From: an uncultured Alphaproteobacteria bacterium
Lineage (GTDB): Bacteria; Pseudomonadota; Alphaproteobacteria; Rs-D84
DNA length: 47,306 bases
Assembly (NCBI GenBank): GCA_944392815.1
Contig: CALXXY010000005.1
Span: 1-47,306 of the forward strand
Reading direction: 5' to 3'
Shown piece by piece: positions 44,418-47,306 of this stretch (its first letter is position 1; the number at the start of each line of letters is the position of its first letter). The position numbers and the translations under genes were made by a program. The notes beneath the pieces were generated by a model that had not been told where the DNA came from, searched no databases, and worked only from the letters and a program-made list of their open reading frames with translations.

Positions 44418-44928
44418 TCTGATTTTGCAACAGTACTTTTTGTATACAATCGATAACTTTTTTATCATTGTATATTTGATACACGGTATCGACGGCGATG
44501 CCTTCGGCGGCCTCTTTTAAATTCCGATACAAACGGTTGCAAATCCAGCCGGTTTCACCATTTGCAAATTTTACATTGTACCACGCCACACGATTAGATT
44601 CGTGATTTGGCACGCTGCGGGGCGTGGTGCGACGCTGGGCCGGGGAATTATATGGTATCGCGCTGTTCGCGGCCGTTTGCACAACGATTTCACGCAATTC
44701 CAATGGCGTGCCGTTTAATGTTTGATTGCGCCAAAAATCCTGGGCATGAGTAAAATACACATGTGTCATTTCTATGCGCGATTGTGGCCGCCCGCGATAA
44801 AAGCGATTGCCGCGCGCGTCCGACGTTTTCACACCGTCTGAATTAATTACGATATATTCTTCGGCGGCGGTGGCGGGCAATATGCGGTATGTCACCTGGG
44901 CCGAGCCGTTTGTTTTAATTGGTTGCAT
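44413..44928 (-). CDS. Hypothetical protein with possible SH3-like segment
   Basis: The 171-aa product is not recognised. The stretch VAWYNVKFANGETGWICNRLYRN near residues 113-135 resembles the end of bacterial SH3 domains (WYxVxF-x-GETGWI). There is no signal peptide. The C-terminal tail has AVDTVYQIYNDKKVIDCIQ. GGGGG stands 9 nt before the ATG at 44928. Confidence 0.55.
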   Translation of the reverse strand: MQPIKTNGSAQVTYRILPATAAEEYIVINSDGVKTSDARGNRFYRGRPQSRIEMTHVYFTHAQDFWRNQTLNGTPLELREIVVQTAANSAIPYNSPAQRRTTPRSVPNHESNRVAWYNVKFANGETGWICNRLYRNLKEAAEGIAVDTVYQIYNDKKVIDCIQKVLLQNQK

Positions 44929-44969
44929 GTATTATACCCCCGATATGCTGATAAATTAATTTCGCCGAC

Positions 44970-44997
44970 ATTGTATGATATAATTTATACAAGTCAA
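44970..44997 (-). promoter_or_regulatory. Promoter of the 44413 gene
   Basis: Minus-strand TTGACT (44997-44992) and TACAAT (44975-44970), 16-bp spacer, leader about 35 nt. Confidence 0.6.
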
Positions 44998-45002
44998 TAT
45001 AT

Positions 45003-45626
45003 TTAGCGCGTTTTGTCTGTATTTTTACCTGACTCGCGTTTCATGTTTGGGTAAATCCGTTCTGAATATATGGTGAAAAACACAGACGCTGCGCGTGCAT
45101 ATAAATATCGATTTGAACGCACAGGGTGAATTTCCACAAATCTGTCGTCTATTATCATCAGGAAATGCCGTTCTGCGGCCGATTCCCGCGGCAAATGCGA
45201 CAATGTTATATTCCCCAGTTTGATATTATACATATAACCAACCCGGGTGATTTTGACAGTGTCCATATTTTTGGCGATTTTATCCAGCGCAAACCATGCG
45301 GATATATCCAGGTCACTCATTTCGTCCAGTTTGTAATTCTGGGTAATTTTATCGGACAAACGTTGAATAAAACTGCGCATACGTATACGGTTATAACGAA
45401 TGCGATATGCGCGCCGCAGCACAGATAATGCCCGCGCATGACGTTGGGCGTCCGCCGATAAATCAACAGGCATACCGCGATACGTCATGGAAACTGTGCG
45501 ATACGATGTGCCGTGCGACATGGTCACGTCGCCAAAAAATACATTGTCGCCCTTTATCACAGCATGACGCACATTGCTGCGCGCAGTATTTAACATGTAA
45601 TCAATTTGTCGATTTGTAAATTTCAT
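45003..45626 (-). CDS. Hypothetical basic protein, 207 aa
   Basis: I do not recognise it. No signal peptide or membrane span is seen. It is rich in Arg, with a run of basic helices near residues 60-85 (RRAYRIRYNRIRMRSFIQRL), a possible nucleic-acid contact. The last 80 residues look alpha/beta. The ATG at 45626 follows AGGA; the longer frame to 45677 begins inside the promoter. Confidence 0.6.
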   Translation of the reverse strand: MKFTNRQIDYMLNTARSNVRHAVIKGDNVFFGDVTMSHGTSYRTVSMTYRGMPVDLSADAQRHARALSVLRRAYRIRYNRIRMRSFIQRLSDKITQNYKLDEMSDLDISAWFALDKIAKNMDTVKITRVGYMYNIKLGNITLSHLPRESAAERHFLMIIDDRFVEIHPVRSNRYLYARAASVFFTIYSERIYPNMKRESGKNTDKTR

Positions 45627-45649
45627 AATAAATTCCTGTGTCGACAAAC

Positions 45650-45677
45650 AGTATATACTAAATCTGATTTTTGTCAA
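45650..45677 (-). promoter_or_regulatory. Promoter of the 45003 gene
   Basis: Minus-strand TTGACA (45677-45672) and TATACT (45655-45650), 16-bp spacer. A leader of about 20 nt carries the AGGA site. Confidence 0.7.
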
Positions 45678-45692
45678 TAATAAACATACAGA

Positions 45693-46274
45693 TTATTTAT
45701 CTGTGAACGACCGGCACAAATCCCAAATTTCTGGGAATTCGCGCATATTTCCGGAAAAATGACTGCGGTCAGTAAACCTGTGCACGCGCATTGCGGGGTA
45801 TATTTCCTGTAATTTTTTGCAACCGGACAAAATCATATCGCCAAAATGATCGTCGTCGGAATAAAACAAATCCATTGTGCCGACGCGGTTGATTAAATCG
45901 GGGTCCGGTTCAAAATTATTGAAATACTGCGGGAACACGTGCGCAGCATCTATCCACGGGGCAACCAATATTAAATGCCCGATTTTTATGTGCGGATTTT
46001 CAGACAGGTATTTAACCAGCAATCCCCCACCACACGAATGCCCAATCAAAATAGTTTCGTCATCAATGTGCTGGCGCGATAAAATATCAACGTCCAACGC
46101 ATAACTGCGCGCAGGCAACCATGAATTGGTAAAAGACGGAACCTGGGTCGGGACGCCCGATAAAATCAATTTCTGTTGCAGCCACGGGAACCAATACGAT
46201 GCACAGAATGGGATTTCCATTTTATCAAAATCTTCTTTGAATTTAACACCGTGACATATTACCGCGTTGGCCAT
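45693..46274 (-). CDS. RBBP9/YdeN-type serine hydrolase
   Basis: The 193-aa alpha/beta hydrolase has the nucleophile motif LIGHSCGG (Ser), an acidic residue in FYSDDDHFGD and a His in DRSHFS, matching the small RBBP9/YdeN family (COG3545). The substrate is not known. ATG 46274 has AAAGGA upstream; the longer frame to 46442 overlaps the upstream gene and is not used. It ends an operon with the two Cys-rich paralogs. Confidence 0.85.
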   Translation of the reverse strand: MANAVICHGVKFKEDFDKMEIPFCASYWFPWLQQKLILSGVPTQVPSFTNSWLPARSYALDVDILSRQHIDDETILIGHSCGGGLLVKYLSENPHIKIGHLILVAPWIDAAHVFPQYFNNFEPDPDLINRVGTMDLFYSDDDHFGDMILSGCKKLQEIYPAMRVHRFTDRSHFSGNMREFPEIWDLCRSFTDK

Positions 46275-46285
46275 AAATAATCCTT

Positions 46286-46639
46286 TTATTTCACCCTGTT
46301 CAGACAAGACGCACGGAACAATTGCCAAAATGCCGCGCCACCAAATTCCTGGGGGCAATTTTTCGGGCTGCATGCACAGCGACGCGATGGATTTGCCGCG
46401 CACATATTGGCAAGCGTGCGATTGCGTAATTGTTTCAGGCACGCACGGTATTCTGTGGCGGCCTGGTCGATGTCATAAACCGTTTTTGACCAATACTGCC
46501 CGTCATTTTCCTGCATTGAAATGACAAAGGCGTCCATTTTTTTAAATGATTTTTCTTGGTTGGAATAAACAGTATCTGTGGCGGTCAAACGCACCCAGCC
46601 CCGTTCATTGGAATATTTTGCCAAAATTTGTGACGTCAT
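46286..46639 (-). CDS. Cys-rich tandem paralog, unknown function
   Basis: The 117-aa product has no signal peptide and is not recognised. Its C-terminal half contains EYRAC, then CAANPSRRCACSPKNCP and GGAAFWQLFRASCL, about six Cys in all. The neighbour at 46657 has the same frame (EYRAC, CAVNPNGHRKC, CP, GGAAFWQIFRESCL). The two arose by tandem duplication. AGGGGG lies about 8 nt before the ATG. Confidence 0.65.
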   Translation of the reverse strand: MTSQILAKYSNERGWVRLTATDTVYSNQEKSFKKMDAFVISMQENDGQYWSKTVYDIDQAATEYRACLKQLRNRTLANMCAANPSRRCACSPKNCPQEFGGAAFWQLFRASCLNRVK

Positions 46640-46656
46640 AATTGTGCCCCCTGGGG

Positions 46657-47022
46657 TTATTTTGTTCTGTACAAACAAGATTCGCGGAATATTTGCCAAA
46701 ATGCCGCGCCACCCAAAGATTTTGGACAATTTGCCGCGCTGCATTTACGGTGACCGTTCGGATTGACCGCACACGTACGCGCAGGCGTGCGGCCATGCAA
46801 TTTATCTATGCAGGCGCGATATTCATCGACGGCCTCTTCTAAATCATATACGGTATGTTGCAAAATATGACTGTTGCCCGATGGGGAAATTTTTTCCATC
46901 GCCACAGTAAAAGTATTTTCATCAGTCGGCTTGAACGTATTGGTGGCGGGATCATATATCTCGTTCGGTCGAAACATATATACTTCGCCATTTTCATCAT
47001 AATATTTTGCAAAAATTTTCAT
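46657..47022 (-). CDS. Cys-rich tandem paralog, unknown function
   Basis: The 121-aa product parallels the 46286 protein. Its N-terminal third (KIFAKYYDENGEVYMFRPNEIYDPATNTF) is better conserved as beta strands with an acidic turn, and the C-terminal Cys-rich part matches its sister. The ATG at 47022 follows AGGGGG; the frame to 47091 is not needed. It starts the part of the operon visible here. Confidence 0.65.
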   Translation of the reverse strand: MKIFAKYYDENGEVYMFRPNEIYDPATNTFKPTDENTFTVAMEKISPSGNSHILQHTVYDLEEAVDEYRACIDKLHGRTPARTCAVNPNGHRKCSAANCPKSLGGAAFWQIFRESCLYRTK

Positions 47023-47057
47023 ATTACGCACCCCCTTTGCAATGAACAGGATAGCAA

Positions 47058-47306
47058 TTACCGCAAATATAGCAATAAAAAACCGCCACATGGGCGGGGA
47101 TTAAATTTCATACGTTCCTTTATTTCGTACTGGGTGTAACGGTGGGGGGGCATTTCGTTTTTTACATCCTTGGATGCCAATTTTAATGAATATGCCTTTA
47201 TATATTTATCATACTTCGCCCTTTCACTCGCTGGAATTTTTGGTGCAATTCGTTCCAAAAACTTTTTGCCAAAATTTGATATATTTATACTGACATTGGA
47301 TAAAAA
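47058..47306 (-). CDS. Partial gene at the window edge
   Basis: The minus-strand frame is open from the window end. The 82 visible residues include FGKKFLERIAPKIPASERAKYDKYIKAY and a Lys/Glu-rich continuation, helical and charged. The frame reads through a terminator-like hairpin (47077-47098) before stopping, so the true end may be upstream of it or a frameshift may be present. Not recognised. Confidence 0.4.
   Translation of the reverse strand, partial: FLSNVSINISNFGKKFLERIAPKIPASERAKYDKYIKAYSLKLASKDVKNEMPPHRYTQYEIKERMKFNPRPCGGFLLLYLR
47077..47098 (-). terminator. Terminator-like hairpin after the edge gene
   Basis: Minus-strand CCGCC, loop CATGT, GGCGG followed by six Ts, 55 nt before the 47022 ATG. 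Confidence 0.6.

Noticed and set aside
46275..46442. N-terminal extension of the hydrolase containing RGILAIVPCVL
   Set aside because: The extension is the neighbouring Cys-rich gene read in another frame. The same phrase appears before the 46286 gene because the upstream genes are paralogs.

Overview
The window looks like the chromosome of a host-associated alphaproteobacterium with a compact genome, probably near the Rickettsiales-like or gut-associated lineages. The grounds are the mix of alphaproteobacterial housekeeping genes, a block of five VirB6/TrbL-like type IV secretion membrane proteins (a multiplication best known from Rickettsiales), a lysozyme inhibitor of MliC type, a PagL-like lipid A deacylase and several large cysteine-rich secreted proteins. 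Taxonomy is inferred from gene content only. Genes are closely packed. Most units end in a perfect stem-loop with A- and T-runs on either side, often shared by converging genes.

Layout. 1-4400: tRNA-Gln, then two coupled genes for secreted proteins of unknown function (311 and 999 aa). 4420-5950: tRNA-Glu, a possible outer-membrane barrel remnant, and two paralogous single-span membrane proteins behind tandem promoters. 5968-13560: gyrA with a MerR-type regulator, rpmH with a 31-codon ORF in its leader, a repeat island, valS with an acyl-ACP thioesterase gene, and an orphan gene. 13561-21500 (minus strand): an envelope cluster running PBP1A, MliC-like lipoprotein, mraY, ftsW, murG, an OmpA-like secreted protein and comF, with murD missing from its usual place. 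21570-22520: rpmE and a degenerate inositol-monophosphatase-fold protein. 22592-29766: the VirB6-like block, four genes on plus and one divergent, plus a small unknown gene. 29795-32674: uvrD and a dnaQ-like exonuclease. 32705-38921: two related cysteine-rich secreted proteins separated by repeat islands and rplU-rpmA. 39113-43079: PagL-like protein, ppdK and tsaC. 43105-47306: accessory genes, namely a HigBA/HI1419-type toxin-antitoxin pair, a VIT-family transporter, two orphans, an RBBP9/YdeN-type hydrolase, a tandem pair of cysteine-rich paralogs and a truncated gene at the window edge.

How the genes fit together: the peptidoglycan genes (lipid I and II synthesis, SEDS glycosyltransferase, class A PBP) are grouped with a predicted lysozyme inhibitor. 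VirB6-like proteins would form part of an inner-membrane secretion channel, but no other VirB or VirD4 component lies in the window. The least described material is the VirB6 block with its recurrent CxxC motif, the Ser/Thr/Arg-rich plus cysteine-rich secreted family, and the 999-aa protein at the left end. Several genes have a -10-like hexamer only 7-9 nt before the start codon and no Shine-Dalgarno sequence, which suggests leaderless mRNAs.
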